DNA of 64,000 bases from Stutzerimonas balearica DSM 6083 (GTDB lineage: Bacteria; Pseudomonadota; Gammaproteobacteria; Pseudomonadales; Pseudomonadaceae): NCBI RefSeq assembly GCF_000818015.1, contig NZ_CP007511.1, positions 971,001 to 1,035,000 of the forward strand, in the 5' to 3' direction. The notes below the pieces were generated by a model. The model was not told where the DNA came from, did no database searches, and saw nothing but the letters and a program-made list of their open reading frames with translations. The translations under genes were made by a program, and so were the position numbers. This document shows positions 21,918 through 32,782 of the stretch, one piece after another (the stretch's first letter is position 1; each line of letters starts with the position of its first letter).

Positions 21918-22272
21918 AGCACAGAGGGGAGCCGAAGCTCCCCTCTGGAAAGATTGTCGCGTGCTGTTGTTATTGTTCGCAGGCGTTTGTTTTTGTTTTC
22001 GCCTGTTCCCAGAGATCAGTATCGCTGGGAAGAACGCTCCGATCAGGAGCCAATAGCAAACGGATTTCTTTGGTCGCTGAGTTGCCTGTCGGCCGGTACG
22101 GGTACTGCTTTCATGCAGTTCTTGTTCTTCTCGGTCCGGTCAGCTGGCCAGTGGCCTCGGCAAGTCCTCTCCAAAAGAATCAGTTAGCTGCGCCTCCGCG
22201 TTGTTGTCGTTGTTTTGCTGGAGCCGTTACGTCTTGTTCTTATTGTGGGGTCGCTTGTTATTGTTGTTGTGC
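21918..22272 (-). ncRNA. crcZ: CrcZ small RNA (Hfq/Crc-titrating)
   Basis: CrcZ sequesters the Hfq/Crc complex and so relieves catabolite repression in pseudomonads. The identification rests on position (between cbrB and pcnB, same strand as cbrB), on a 5' start GCACAACAACAATAAC as I remember it for P. aeruginosa CrcZ, on a sigma-54 promoter directly upstream, and on repeated A-rich motifs of the AANAANAA type. In plus coordinates these lie at 21967-21977, 21987-21999, 22119-22129, 22201-22216, 22234-22244 and 22255-22268. The 3' end is set by the hairpin at 21922-21947. About 355 nt, somewhat shorter than the roughly 400 nt I recall for P. aeruginosa. No plausible ORF. Confidence 0.92.
21922..21947 (-). 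terminator. 3' hairpin of CrcZ
   Basis: Eleven-base arms CAGAGGGGAGC and GCTCCCCTCTG close a C(TTCG)G tetraloop on the minus strand. There is no clean T run (TGCTATCG follows), so termination may be weaker than usual or the end may be processed. Confidence 0.75.
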
Positions 22273-22281
22273 CATGTAGTA

Positions 22282-22297
22282 AGCAGGTGGCGTGCCA
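22282..22297 (-). promoter_or_regulatory. Sigma-54 promoter of crcZ
   Basis: Reading the minus strand, TGGCACGCCACCTGCT fits TGGCACG-N4-TTGCW with one mismatch in the -12 box (CTGCT). The GC of -12 lies at 22284-22283, predicting a start at about 22272, exactly at GCACAACAAC. Confidence 0.88.
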
Positions 22298-22351
22298 CTT
22301 TTGGAAAAGTCTTATATTTCAGGTGGTTACGTAATCTTGGGAGGTACAAGG

Positions 22352-22390
22352 CAATAAAAAACCGGGTTCTTCGTTACCGATGAACCCGGT
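22352..22390 (-). terminator. Rho-independent terminator of cbrB
   Basis: ACCGGGTTC and GAACCCGGT form a 9-bp stem around a 12-base loop and are followed by TTTTTATT on the minus strand. It separates the cbrAB transcript from crcZ. Confidence 0.92.
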
Positions 22391-22394
22391 TCCC

Positions 22395-22420
22395 TGTTAC
22401 TCGTCGCTGCGGCGGTAACA
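22395..22420 (-). promoter_or_regulatory. CbrB binding site (enhancer of crcZ)
   Basis: TGTTAC-N14-GTAACA is a perfect 6-bp inverted repeat starting 5 bp past the cbrB stop codon and lying about 123-148 bp upstream of the crcZ start. This agrees with the CbrB recognition sequence and position I recall for Pseudomonas crcZ. The cbrB terminator hairpin lies between this enhancer and the sigma-54 promoter. Confidence 0.82.
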
Positions 22421-22425
22421 CCTGC

Positions 22426-23835
<1,410 letters not shown>

Positions 23836-23893
23836 CGGTACTCTCTCGGCGGTCTGGAGGCGTCCCGGCGTCGAGCCGGACGGCGTCGCCTCT

Positions 23894-26848
23894 TCAACTT
23901 GCGGCATGTGATGCCTCGACATGCCGCGGCAGGGTGATGCGGAAACGGGTGCCGCGCTGCGTTACCGGGTCAGCCGGGCTGTCGATATCGATCTGGCCAT
24001 AATGCTCTTCCACGATCGAATAGACCAGCGCGAGGCCCAGCCCGGTGCCCTCTCCAGGGTCCTTGGTGGTGAAGAATGGCTCGAACAGCCGATCCTGGAT
24101 GGCCTTGGGAATTCCGCTGCCCTCATCCTCGACGATCAGGTAGACCGTCTGCTCGGATTGCTCGCTGCTGATGCGGATCGTGCCGCCTGGCGACGAGGCG
24201 TCCCGCGCGTTGGACAGCAGGTTGATGACCACCTGGGCCAGGCGCTGGGCGTCGCCCTCGGCCAGGTGCTCGGCGTGGCACTGATTGACGAAGCGGACTT
24301 CGGTGCGTTGACGGTTGAGCGAGAGCAGGGCGATGGCTTCCTGGGTGATGTCGCGCAGGCTCACCGGATACAGGCTCTGCTGGCGGCCGCCGGCATGCGC
24401 GAAGCTCATCAACGACTGCACGATCCGCGAGACGCGCTTGGTCTGCTCGATGATTTGGCTGCTGATCTCGATGATCTCCCCGTCGCCCTCGCGCTCTTCG
24501 CGCAGATTCTGCGCCAGGCAGGCGATGCCGGTGATCGGATTGCCGATCTCGTGGGCGACCCCGGCGGCGAGCCGGCCGATACTGGCCAGGCGCTCGGAAT
24601 GCACCAGCCGATCCTCCAGCTCCTGGGTCTCGGTGAGGTCTTCGACCAGCAGGACCAGGCCGCTGTTGCCGGGCGCCAGTGGTTCGGCGATGGCCGCCTT
24701 GTGCAGGTTCAGGCAACGCCGGGTGCCATCGAGCGACAGGCGCTTCTTGTGCAGATGCTCGTCGGCCTGGGCGATGAAATCCACCAGCAGGCTGCGCCAG
24801 GGTTCGGCGATGGTGGGCAGCCGCGAGCCCACGACCTGCAGCGCGCGAATGCCGGTCAGCTCTTCCAGGGCACGGTTCCACATCAGGATTTCCTGATCCT
24901 TGGCCAGCGAGCAGACCCCCATCGGCAGCTCCTGCAGGGTCTGCCGGTGGTAGCGGCGCAGGGCGTCGAGCTCGGCGGCCAGGCCGGTCAGGCGCGAGTG
25001 GTAATCCTCCAGGCGGCTCTCGATGAAGTGGATGTCCTCGGTGACGTAGCCCTCTGTGCCATGTTTGTAGGGCAGGAAATTTTCGACGATGTCCTGCGCG
25101 ACGCTAGGGCCCATCAAGCCCGACAGGTTGGCTTCGATGCGATCGCGCAGCCGGCGCAGGGCGTAGGGGCGGTGCTCGTCGAAGGGCATCTTCAGGTCGC
25201 GCAGGGCCTGTTCGACCTCGCGCTGGGCGATCTTGGCGCCCAGCGGTTTGGCCAGCTGGGTGGCGAACTCCTGGGGTGAGGCGGCCAGCAGTTCGCGGCG
25301 CTGCGGTCGCCGCAGATTTTCCACGGCGCAGGCCTCGGCCGCGCTCTGCTCCTCCGGGCTGCTGTCGGTGAACAGCGAAACCAGGGTGAAGGCCAGGACA
25401 TTCACTGCCAGCGAGGCAATTGCCGCCAGGTGCCAGCTGGTGTCGTCCAGCACGTAGACCATGTTCAGCAAGGGGATGTAGAAGCCATCCAGGTTGCCGA
25501 CCAGCGGCAGCAGCATGGTGGTCAGCCAGACGCCGATTCCCGCCACCAGCCCGGCGATGTAGCCGCGCCGATTGGCGGTCGGCCAGTAGAGCACCGAGAG
25601 CACGCCAGGAAGGAACTGCAGGGTCGCGACAAAGGCGACGATCCCCAGGTTCGACAGGTCCTGCTCGGCGCCGAGCAGCAGGTAGAAGCCGTAGCCGGCC
25701 AGGATGATCGCCAGGATCAGGCTGCGCCGCGTCCACTTCAGCCAGCGGTAGATGTTGCCTTCCGAGGACGGCTGGTAGAGCGGCAGGACCAGGTGGTTGA
25801 GTGCCATTCCCGACAGGGCCAGGGTGCTGACGATGATCAGCCCGCTGGAAGCCGACAGGCCGCCGAGAAAGGCGAGCAGTGCCAGCGCTTCGTTGCCGGC
25901 GGCAATGCCGAGACCAAGCGTGAAGTATTCCGGGTTGGTGCTTACCCCGAGCTTGAGCCCGGCCCAGAGGATCAGCGGTACTGCCAGGCTCATCAACAGC
26001 AGATACAGCGGCAGCCCCCAACTGGCGCTGACCAGCGCACGCGGGTTGATGTTTTCGGCAAAGGTCATGTGAAACATGTGCGGCATGACGATCGCCGAGG
26101 CGAAAAATACCAGCAGCAGTGTGCGCCAGGGCCCTTCCTGCAGGGGCGTATGCAACGCCTGCAGCGCCGACTGGTTCTGCAGCAACCAGAGCTCCAGCTG
26201 GTGCGGGCCGCCGAATACCACATAGAGCGCATACAGGCCGATCGCGCCAAAGGTTGCCAGCTTGACCACCGACTCGAAGGCGATGGCGAAGACCAGACCT
26301 TCGTGTTTCTCCCGGGCGGCAATATGGCGTGCACCGAAGAGCACGGTGAACAGCATGATCAGTGCGCAGTAGCCGAGCGCGACGCGCTCCTGCATCGGCT
26401 CCAGGGTCAGGATGCCGATCGCGTCGGCCACCGCCTGGATCTGCAGGGCGAGCAACGGCAGCATGCCGACCAGCATGACGATCGTGGTGAGCGCGCCGGC
26501 CCAGGTGCTGCGAAAGCGAAAGGCGAACAGGTCGGCCAGCGAGGCGAGCTGATAGGTGCGCGTGATACGCAGGATCGGGTAGAGCAGCACGGGTGCCAGC
26601 AGGAAGGCACCGCACACGCCCAGGTAGGTGGCGAGAAAGCCATAGCCGTACTGATAGGCCAGCCCGACCGTGCCGTAGAAGGCCCAGGCGCTGGCATAGA
26701 CGCCGAGTGACAGCGTATAGGTCAGCGGATGGCGAATGATCGCCCGCGGGATCAGCCCACGTTCGCTGAACCAGGCGACGCCGAACAACGCCAGCAGGTA
26801 GGCGGCACTGATCAGTACCAGGTGGCTCAGGCTAAAGTTCGTCGGCAT
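23894..26848 (-). CDS. cbrA: Sensor histidine kinase CbrA with SLC5-type transporter domain
   Basis: CbrA is the sensor partner of CbrB. The 984-residue protein starts with about 13 membrane segments of the sodium/solute symporter (SLC5) fold (about 1-500), continues with a linker and PAS-like region (about 590-740), then a HisKA domain with His766 in [10 protein letters not shown], and an HATPase domain with [15 protein letters not shown] and GTGLGLALV. Its ATG overlaps the end of cbrX by 17 bp in another frame. Homologues are implicated in histidine uptake; the signal sensed is unsettled. Confidence 0.96.
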   Translation of the reverse strand: MPTNFSLSHLVLISAAYLLALFGVAWFSERGLIPRAIIRHPLTYTLSLGVYASAWAFYGTVGLAYQYGYGFLATYLGVCGAFLLAPVLLYPILRITRTYQLASLADLFAFRFRSTWAGALTTIVMLVGMLPLLALQIQAVADAIGILTLEPMQERVALGYCALIMLFTVLFGARHIAAREKHEGLVFAIAFESVVKLATFGAIGLYALYVVFGGPHQLELWLLQNQSALQALHTPLQEGPWRTLLLVFFASAIVMPHMFHMTFAENINPRALVSASWGLPLYLLLMSLAVPLILWAGLKLGVSTNPEYFTLGLGIAAGNEALALLAFLGGLSASSGLIIVSTLALSGMALNHLVLPLYQPSSEGNIYRWLKWTRRSLILAIILAGYGFYLLLGAEQDLSNLGIVAFVATLQFLPGVLSVLYWPTANRRGYIAGLVAGIGVWLTTMLLPLVGNLDGFYIPLLNMVYVLDDTSWHLAAIASLAVNVLAFTLVSLFTDSSPEEQSAAEACAVENLRRPQRRELLAASPQEFATQLAKPLGAKIAQREVEQALRDLKMPFDEHRPYALRRLRDRIEANLSGLMGPSVAQDIVENFLPYKHGTEGYVTEDIHFIESRLEDYHSRLTGLAAELDALRRYHRQTLQELPMGVCSLAKDQEILMWNRALEELTGIRALQVVGSRLPTIAEPWRSLLVDFIAQADEHLHKKRLSLDGTRRCLNLHKAAIAEPLAPGNSGLVLLVEDLTETQELEDRLVHSERLASIGRLAAGVAHEIGNPITGIACLAQNLREEREGDGEIIEISSQIIEQTKRVSRIVQSLMSFAHAGGRQQSLYPVSLRDITQEAIALLSLNRQRTEVRFVNQCHAEHLAEGDAQRLAQVVINLLSNARDASSPGGTIRISSEQSEQTVYLIVEDEGSGIPKAIQDRLFEPFFTTKDPGEGTGLGLALVYSIVEEHYGQIDIDSPADPVTQRGTRFRITLPRHVEASHAAS

Positions 26849-27008
26849 CACGCTGGCTCTGCAGGATGAAGGTCACCACGATGAGGATCAGCCACAGCAG
26901 ATAGGGCCGATACCACGCGCCGTTGGGGTCGATCCACCAGTCCATGATGGCTGGGGAGAACAGGTAAATCCCCACCACCAGGAGCAGCACCAGTCGGTAG
27001 ATGTACAT
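26832..27008 (-). CDS. cbrX: Small membrane protein CbrX upstream of CbrA
   Basis: The 58-residue protein has two hydrophobic segments (YRLVLLLVVGIYLFSPAI and LLWLILIVVTFIL), with WW and DPNGAWYRPY between them. Its stop lies 17 bp inside cbrA, implying translational coupling. A small ORF of this kind upstream of cbrA is known in Pseudomonas as cbrX. The ATG at 27008 is preceded by GAGAGG; a GTG 12 bp upstream overlaps that site and is less likely. No molecular function can be read from the sequence. Confidence 0.85.
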   Translation of the reverse strand: MYIYRLVLLLVVGIYLFSPAIMDWWIDPNGAWYRPYLLWLILIVVTFILQSQRDADEL

Positions 27009-27093
27009 GCCGCCTCTCACATCGGAAGTGGGCCCGATGGTAAAGGAAGCAGCTGCCGGCTAGAAGCGCGCTGCCTCTGCGAAGCGCGTGCGA

Positions 27094-28005
27094 TCAGCGC
27101 AGCTGGGCCTCGGCCAGCGTGCGGCAGCGAGGAATGCGCGTCGCATCCCAGTGGGCTGTCGCCCAGCGCAGCACCTCCTCCGGCGTGCCCTGCGCCAATG
27201 CCGGGTCCGGCTGCTGGCCGAGCGCGCGCAATGCGCGCAACAGCAGAGGCGCGGCCTCGTGGGGCTGCAGCGGCGGTGAGCGGTAGCGCTTGCCCAGCTT
27301 GTGGCCGTCGGGCTGGATGATCAGCGGCAAATGCAGGTAACGCGGACGTGTCAGGCCCAGCAGCTCCTGCAGGTAGAGCTGGCGTGGCGTGGAGTCGAGC
27401 AGGTCGGCGCCGCGAACCACGTCGGTCACGCCCTGCTGGCCGTCATCGAGCACCACGGCGAGCTGGTAGGCGATCAGGCCGTCGCGCCGCCGAATGACGA
27501 AATCGCCCACCTCGCGTCCCAGGTGCTGGTGAAACTCACCCTGTACGCGGTCGTCGAAGCTGTACTCGCGGGCTGGTACGCGAAGACGGATGGCGGCGTC
27601 CTGCAGCGGCAGGTTGGCGTCACGACAGAAGCCCGGGTAAACGCCGGCATGGGCTTGCAGCTGCTTGCGCGAACAGTTGCAAGGGTAAGCCAGCCCGCGG
27701 GCAAGCAGGTCGTCGATGACCGCGTTGTAGAGGGGGAGACGTTCGCTTTGGCGCAGAACCGGCCCGTCCCACTGCATACCGTAGGCTTCGAGCGTATGCA
27801 GGATGGCGTCCTGCGCGCCGGGCATCTCGCGCGGTGGATCCAGGTCTTCCATGCGCAGCAGCCAGATGCCGCCGACGGCACGCGCATCCAGGTAGGAGGC
27901 CAGCGCGGCTACGAGTGAGCCGAAGTGCAGGAGGCCACTGGGGGTAGGTGCGAAACGCCCGACATAGCGTTCGGCTGCGGCAGTGGGCGTGGAACGGGCG
28001 GGCAT
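27094..28005 (-). CDS. gluQ: Glutamyl-Q tRNA(Asp) synthetase
   Basis: GluQRS attaches glutamate to queuosine in the anticodon of tRNA-Asp. It resembles the catalytic half of GluRS: FAPTPSGLLHFGSL holds the HIGH-type motif and HKLGKRY the KMSKS-type motif, with no anticodon-binding domain. The zinc site CNC...Y...C is intact (YPCNCSRKQL, VYPGFC). The 303-residue length includes a short N-terminal extension; the open frame runs into dksA, but the ATG at MPARSTPT is the nearest sensible start. It lies just downstream of dksA, the usual order. Confidence 0.94.
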   Translation of the reverse strand: MPARSTPTAAAERYVGRFAPTPSGLLHFGSLVAALASYLDARAVGGIWLLRMEDLDPPREMPGAQDAILHTLEAYGMQWDGPVLRQSERLPLYNAVIDDLLARGLAYPCNCSRKQLQAHAGVYPGFCRDANLPLQDAAIRLRVPAREYSFDDRVQGEFHQHLGREVGDFVIRRRDGLIAYQLAVVLDDGQQGVTDVVRGADLLDSTPRQLYLQELLGLTRPRYLHLPLIIQPDGHKLGKRYRSPPLQPHEAAPLLLRALRALGQQPDPALAQGTPEEVLRWATAHWDATRIPRCRTLAEAQLR

Positions 28006-28023
28006 CGATGGGGCGACAGGGGG

Positions 28024-28050
28024 AAAAGAAGCGGGGCGCCTAAGCGCCCC
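28024..28050 (-). terminator. Rho-independent terminator after dksA
   Basis: GGGGCGC and GCGCCCC form a 7-bp stem with a TTAG loop, followed on the minus strand by GCTTCTTTTCC. It lies in the dksA-gluQ spacer. Confidence 0.8.
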
Positions 28051-28057
28051 GTCGGGA

Positions 28058-28504
28058 TCAGGAACCGAGTTGCTTTTCCTTGATCTCGGCCAGCGTCTTG
28101 CAGTCGATGCAGAGCGTGGCGGTCGGACGGGCTTCGAGGCGGCGGATACCGATCTCGACACCACAGGACTCGCACCAGCCGTACTCGTTGTCCTCGATCA
28201 GCTGCAGGGTTTCGTCGATCTTCTTGATCAGCTTGCGCTCGCGGTCGCGGGCGCGCAGCTCCAGGCTGAATTCCTCTTCCTGGCTGGCGCGGTCGGCCGG
28301 ATCCGGGAAGTTGGCGGCCTCATCCTGCATGTGGTGCACGGTGCGATCGACTTCCTCCATCAGCTCCTGCTTCCACTTGTTCAGGATGCCGGTGAAATGA
28401 GCGCGCATCTTGTCGCTCATGTACTCCTCGCCGGGGGCTTCCTTGTACGGCTCGAAGGCGCGAATCAGTTGACTGCTAGTCGGTGTCGCTTTGGTAATGG
28501 GCAT
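28058..28504 (-). CDS. dksA: RNA polymerase-binding transcription factor DksA
   Basis: DksA enters the RNA polymerase secondary channel and potentiates ppGpp. The 148-residue protein has a coiled-coil (about 35-110) and a four-cysteine zinc finger (CESCG and CIDCK), so it is the zinc-containing form, not DksA2. The acidic tip residues are within FPDPADRASQEEE. It is divergent from the aminotransferase gene and followed by a terminator before gluQ. Confidence 0.97.
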   Translation of the reverse strand: MPITKATPTSSQLIRAFEPYKEAPGEEYMSDKMRAHFTGILNKWKQELMEEVDRTVHHMQDEAANFPDPADRASQEEEFSLELRARDRERKLIKKIDETLQLIEDNEYGWCESCGVEIGIRRLEARPTATLCIDCKTLAEIKEKQLGS

Positions 28505-28691
28505 GGATGAACGCCTCTCGCTATGTCCATTGCGCAGATGGTGGTCCCCGCCGGCCCGTGCCGGCCCTGCGGCTGCAAGCGGGCGAACTTACCAGATCGG
28601 CTCGGGGCGCGCTACTCCCCTAAACGATGGTGGCTTCTGGCTTTGCGGGGCCTTGGTTAGAATCCCTGTTTTGACCGATCAGGTAGGTCCG

Positions 28692-29864
28692 ATGACCTCG
28701 TCTTTCAGCGCACGCAGCCGTGCGATCGAACCCTTTCATGTCATGGCGTTGTTGGACCGGGCCAATCAGCTGCAGGTTCAGGGCCATGACGTCATTCACC
28801 TGGAAATCGGCGAACCCGACTTCACCACGGCGGCGCCCATCGTCGCGGCGGGGCAGGCGGCACTCGCGGCCGGCCACACCCGCTACACCGCCGCGCGAGG
28901 CTTGCCGCAGCTGCGCGAGGCGATCGCTTCCTTTTATGGGCTGCGCCATGGTTTAACCATAGACCCCGAACGCATTCTTGTGACGCCCGGTGGCTCCGGT
29001 GCCCTGTTGCTGGCCAGCAGCCTGCTGGTCGATCCGGGCAAGCACTGGCTGCTGGCCGATCCCGGCTACCCGTGCAATCGGCATTTCCTGCGCCTGGTCG
29101 AAGGGGCCGCGCAGCTGGTGCCGGTCGGCCCGGAGAGCCAGTACCAGCTGACGCCCGAACTCGTCGAACGCCACTGGGACGCCGCCAGCGTCGGCGCGTT
29201 GGTGGCCTCGCCAGCCAATCCCACCGGCACGGTGCTGGATCGCGCACAGCTGGCGGCGCTTTCGGCTGCATTGCGCGCGCGCGGCGGCCACCTGGTGGTC
29301 GATGAGATCTATCACGGGCTGACCTACGGCATGGACGCGCCCAGTGTTCTGGAAGTCGACGACCAGGCCTTCGTACTCAACAGTTTCTCCAAGTACTTCG
29401 GCATGACTGGCTGGCGGCTGGGCTGGCTCGTCGCCCCGCCGGCCGCGGTGCCGGAGCTGGAGAAGCTGGCGCAGAACCTCTACATCAGTGCCCCGAGCAT
29501 GGCCCAGCATGCGGCGCTGGCGTGTTTCGAGGCGCCGACGCTGGAAATCCTCGAGGCGCGTCGCGCCGAGTTCGCCAGGCGTCGTGACTTCCTGCTGCCG
29601 GCGCTGCGCGAGTTGGGCTTCGTGATAGCGGTGGAGCCGCAGGGCGCTTTCTATCTGTATGCCGATATCCGCGCCTTCGGCGGCGATGCCTACCGATTCT
29701 GTCAGCACATGCTGGAAACCGAGTTCGTCGCCATCACGCCCGGTCTCGATTTCGGTCGTTACCAGGCCGGGCACCATGTGCGATTCGCCTATACCCAGGC
29801 GCTGCCGGTGCTGGAGCAGGCGGTGGCGCGCATCGCCCGTGGCCTGCAGAGCTGGCGACCCTGA
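28692..29864 (+). CDS. PLP-dependent class I/II aminotransferase
   Basis: The 390-residue protein is a fold-type I aminotransferase. Visible features are the N-terminal [12 protein letters not shown], the substrate/PLP region [20 protein letters not shown], and the PLP lysine in [16 protein letters not shown], followed by the C-terminal arginine region VRFAYTQ. The nearest families are aspartate/aromatic or alanine-type (AlaA/AspC-like) enzymes; the substrate cannot be fixed. The open frame extends upstream into the dksA promoter region, but [10 protein letters not shown] follows AGGTAGG and fits. Its stop overlaps the sfsA start. Confidence 0.9.
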   Translation: MTSSFSARSRAIEPFHVMALLDRANQLQVQGHDVIHLEIGEPDFTTAAPIVAAGQAALAAGHTRYTAARGLPQLREAIASFYGLRHGLTIDPERILVTPGGSGALLLASSLLVDPGKHWLLADPGYPCNRHFLRLVEGAAQLVPVGPESQYQLTPELVERHWDAASVGALVASPANPTGTVLDRAQLAALSAALRARGGHLVVDEIYHGLTYGMDAPSVLEVDDQAFVLNSFSKYFGMTGWRLGWLVAPPAAVPELEKLAQNLYISAPSMAQHAALACFEAPTLEILEARRAEFARRRDFLLPALRELGFVIAVEPQGAFYLYADIRAFGGDAYRFCQHMLETEFVAITPGLDFGRYQAGHHVRFAYTQALPVLEQAVARIARGLQSWRP

Positions 29865-30571
29865 TGCGTTACCCGCAGCCGCTCGAGACGGGCACGTTGG
29901 TTCGTCGTTACAAGCGCTTCTTCGCCGACGTGCTGACCGATGGCGGCGAGCCGTTGTGCATCCACTGCCCCAACACCGGTTCGATGCTCAACTGCATGGG
30001 GGAGGGCGCGCGCGTATGGTTTTCCCGTCATAACGATGCGCGTCGCAAGCTGCCGGGCACCTGGGAGCTGGTGCAGACACCACATGGGCGCCTGGCTTGC
30101 GTGAATACGGCGCGGGCCAATCGGCTGGTCGAAGAAGCGCTGCTCGCCGGTGTGATCGCCGAGCTGGATGGCTTTACCGCGCTGCGGCGGGAGGTCGCTT
30201 ATGGCCAGGAAAACAGCCGAGTGGACTTTCAGTTGAGCTTTCCCCGTGGCGAGGTCTACGTGGAAGTCAAAAGCGTCACGCTTGGGTTTGCCGACGACCC
30301 GATCGCAGCCTTTCCCGATGCGGTCACCGCGCGGGGGGCGCGGCACCTGCGAGAGCTCGCGGCCCAGGCGCGTGCGGGTGTCCGGGCGGTGCTGCTGTAC
30401 TGCGTGAATCTGACTGACGTCGAGGCGGTCCGCGCCGCCCGGGAGATCGATCCGGCTTACCATGCGGCGCTGCAGGATGCGCGGGCGGCCGGCGTCGAGG
30501 TGCTCGCCTATGCGGCGGAGCTGTCTCCCGAGGAAATCCGCCTGGCGCGGCGGGTGCCGGTGCTCCTCTGA
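29864..30571 (+). CDS. sfsA: SfsA family protein (sugar fermentation stimulation)
   Basis: The 235-residue protein has the SfsA N-terminal fold ([22 protein letters not shown]) and a C-terminal PD-(D/E)XK-like core with RVDFQLSF and [11 protein letters not shown], where Asp, Glu and Lys form a nuclease-like motif. In E. coli SfsA is described as a DNA-binding maltose-metabolism regulator, but the nuclease-like core suggests nucleic-acid processing. Its ATG overlaps the aminotransferase stop by one base, so the two are coupled. Confidence 0.93.
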   Translation: MRYPQPLETGTLVRRYKRFFADVLTDGGEPLCIHCPNTGSMLNCMGEGARVWFSRHNDARRKLPGTWELVQTPHGRLACVNTARANRLVEEALLAGVIAELDGFTALRREVAYGQENSRVDFQLSFPRGEVYVEVKSVTLGFADDPIAAFPDAVTARGARHLRELAAQARAGVRAVLLYCVNLTDVEAVRAAREIDPAYHAALQDARAAGVEVLAYAAELSPEEIRLARRVPVLL

Positions 30572-30810
30572 TACTCAAGCTTGCGACCAAAGTTGTAGCT
30601 GAATGATACGGGCGCGGAACAAAGCGGCCGTTTGCGAGCCTCAACGAGGCTGCGTGCGGAGATCGGTTGAGCGCAGCTCCGGCAAGCAGCCTGACGGTCG
30701 ATAAACGAGCGGGACGAAGGGCTACGTCGGCTCGGGGTGGTCGGCTGGCTCGGCAATCATTCCAAGGCGCACGCTGGCAGCGGGCGTGTCATCGACGGGG
30801 CAATTACACG
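30572..30810. other. Intergenic region without gene, possible dispersed element
   Basis: The 239 bases between sfsA and the RmlD-like gene hold no convincing ORF, promoter or terminator. Short inverted words (GAGCCTC with GAGGCT, CAGCCTG) are present. The segment from 30577 to 30670 has the look of a dispersed intergenic element, but only one copy is visible here. Confidence 0.35.
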
Positions 30811-31725
30811 ATGCGGATTCTGGTATGTGGCGCGAGCGGGCAGGTCGGCCGCGAGCTGGTCGAGAGGGCGGCGGCGTTCGGCATGACGGCGATCGGGCGA
30901 AGCCGCCAGCAGCTCGATATCGGCTGCCCGGTACAGATCGAGCGTGATCTCTGGCAGCTTCAGCCTCAACTGATCATCAATGCGGCCGCCTATACGCATG
31001 TCGATCATGCCGAGACGGAGGTCGAGCAGGCCTTCGCCGTCAATCGAGACGGCCCGCGCCACCTGGCCGAGGCTGCTGCGCGCGCCGGCATTCCGCTGCT
31101 GCATCTGTCCACCGATTATGTCTTCGCCGGTGATGGTCGAGCGCCCTATCGCGAGAGCGACCCCACGCGACCTACCGGCGTCTACGGTGCCAGCAAGCTG
31201 GCCGGCGAAGATGCGATACGCGAATGTCTGGACAGGCATCTGATCCTGCGCACCAGCTGGGTCTACGGCGTGCACGGGCGCAACTTCGTCAAGACCATGC
31301 TGCGTCTGGGCGGCGAGCGCGACGCGCTGGGTGTGGTCAGCGACCAGATGGGTGGTCCGACGGCGGCTGGCAGCATCGCCGAGGTGCTGCTCGAGCTGGC
31401 GCGCCGCTATGGCCGGGAGGGCTCGCTGGCCTGGGGCCTCTACCACTACAGCGGCTCGCCGTCGTGCAGCTGGTACGAGTTCGCCGAAGAAATCTTTCGG
31501 CAGGCCGGCCGGATCGGGCTGCTTGCGCAGCTGCCGCAGGTCAGCCCGATCGCGACGCTCGACTACCCTACACCCGCGCAGCGGCCGGCCTGGTCAGTGC
31601 TTGACTGCAGCCGCTTGGAACAGGCCTTCGGGATAGCCCAGCGCGACTGGCGGCAGGATCTCGCCGACGTCTTGGAGCGCTTGTCCATGGCGTCAGCACG
31701 CAGCGCACACGCCTCGCTCGCCTGA
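30811..31725 (+). CDS. RmlD-like dTDP-4-dehydrorhamnose reductase (orphan)
   Basis: The 304-residue short-chain dehydrogenase has the N-terminal NAD(P) motif GASGQVG, NAAAYTHVDHAE, LSTDYVFAGDG and the catalytic YGASKLAGE (YxxxK). This is the RmlD pattern. The gene stands alone, with no rmlB, rmlA or rmlC beside it, so it may act on another nucleotide sugar or be a second copy of a rhamnose gene. The ATG is not preceded by a clear Shine-Dalgarno. An extended frame upstream is low-complexity and unlikely. Confidence 0.85.
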   Translation: MRILVCGASGQVGRELVERAAAFGMTAIGRSRQQLDIGCPVQIERDLWQLQPQLIINAAAYTHVDHAETEVEQAFAVNRDGPRHLAEAAARAGIPLLHLSTDYVFAGDGRAPYRESDPTRPTGVYGASKLAGEDAIRECLDRHLILRTSWVYGVHGRNFVKTMLRLGGERDALGVVSDQMGGPTAAGSIAEVLLELARRYGREGSLAWGLYHYSGSPSCSWYEFAEEIFRQAGRIGLLAQLPQVSPIATLDYPTPAQRPAWSVLDCSRLEQAFGIAQRDWRQDLADVLERLSMASARSAHASLA

Positions 31726-31811
31726 TTCGCGCCGGCAAGCGTGCGCCTGCGCGGCGTGGCCGGTATTCTTGACGCTTTTGCCAACTTTGTACTGAGCGGC
31801 GGGAGCGTTGC

Positions 31812-32711
31812 ATGGTAGCGGTTCAAGCGATTCTGCCGATCTTCGCCTTGATTGCCCTGGGCCTGCTGATCGGGCGGCGCGGCTGGTTGAGCACGGAGGG
31901 GAGTTCCGGCCTCGCGTCGCTGACCTTCAAACTGTTCATGCCGGCCGTGTTGTTCAACGGCATCGCCCGGGCCGAGCTGGGCGAAGGCATGTCGCCGATG
32001 CTGCTGGTCGCCTACTTCGCGCCGGTGCTGCTGGTATTCGTCCTGGTCAACCTGGTGGCGCATCGGCTGCGCGGTCGTCCCACGGCGCTCGGCCTCACCG
32101 CCGCCTATTCGAACAACGTGCTGGTCGGCATTCCGCTGGTCAGCACGTTGCTGGGCAGCGAAAGCCTGGTTTTCGTGTTCGCCATTCTCGTATTCCACAG
32201 CCTGATTCTGTTTTCGCTGCAGAGCTTCTACGTGGCGCTGGGTTCCGGCGAGCGCGTCAGTGGCGCCGCGCTGCTGAAGAATCTGGCCAATCCGCTGATC
32301 GTCGGCCTGGTTGCCGGAGCCTTGCTCAACCTGTCGGGGCTCGACCTACCCGAGCCATTCTGGCGCCTGGCGGGCTGGCTGGCCCAGGCGGCGCTACCCT
32401 GTGCGCTGCTGGTGCTGGGGCTGAGTCTGGCGCGCTATCGATTGCGGCCAAGTCCGGCGGCGTTCGTGCTGAGCGTGATCAAGCTGGGGCTGTTTCCGCT
32501 CTCGGTATGGTGGCTCTCGGGGCTGCTGCCCGGGCTGAGCATGGAGGCGCGCAGCGTGCTGGTGCTACTGGCGGCCTGCCCGAGCGGGGTGAACGTGCTG
32601 GCGTTCGTTCGGCATGCCGACGACACCCGGCCGGTCGGCTCGGCGGTGTTTCTCTCGACCGTGGTCGCGGCGGTCAGTCTGCCACTTTGGATGCATCTGC
32701 TCGCCGGCTGA
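31812..32711 (+). CDS. AEC-family (auxin efflux carrier-type) transporter
   Basis: The 299-residue protein has about ten hydrophobic segments in two halves and the family features FKLFMPAVLF and SNNVLVGIPL in the first half and ACPSGVNVLAF in the second. AEC members export or exchange organic acids or amino acids. An ATG 8 bp after GGGAG is the start. It is followed by an 8-bp GC hairpin (32728-32746) without a T run and then a micro-ORF. Substrate unknown. Confidence 0.88.
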   Translation: MVAVQAILPIFALIALGLLIGRRGWLSTEGSSGLASLTFKLFMPAVLFNGIARAELGEGMSPMLLVAYFAPVLLVFVLVNLVAHRLRGRPTALGLTAAYSNNVLVGIPLVSTLLGSESLVFVFAILVFHSLILFSLQSFYVALGSGERVSGAALLKNLANPLIVGLVAGALLNLSGLDLPEPFWRLAGWLAQAALPCALLVLGLSLARYRLRPSPAAFVLSVIKLGLFPLSVWWLSGLLPGLSMEARSVLVLLAACPSGVNVLAFVRHADDTRPVGSAVFLSTVVAAVSLPLWMHLLAG

Positions 32712-32782
32712 CGGCGTGAGTTCGAGAGAACGCCGGCACGGCGTTCGCTGTCCATCGGATGACGACTGTGAAGGAGGTACCC

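Noticed and set aside
32728..32746. Terminator after the AEC transporter
   Set aside because: The 8-bp hairpin has a 3-base loop but no following T run, so intrinsic termination is not supported.
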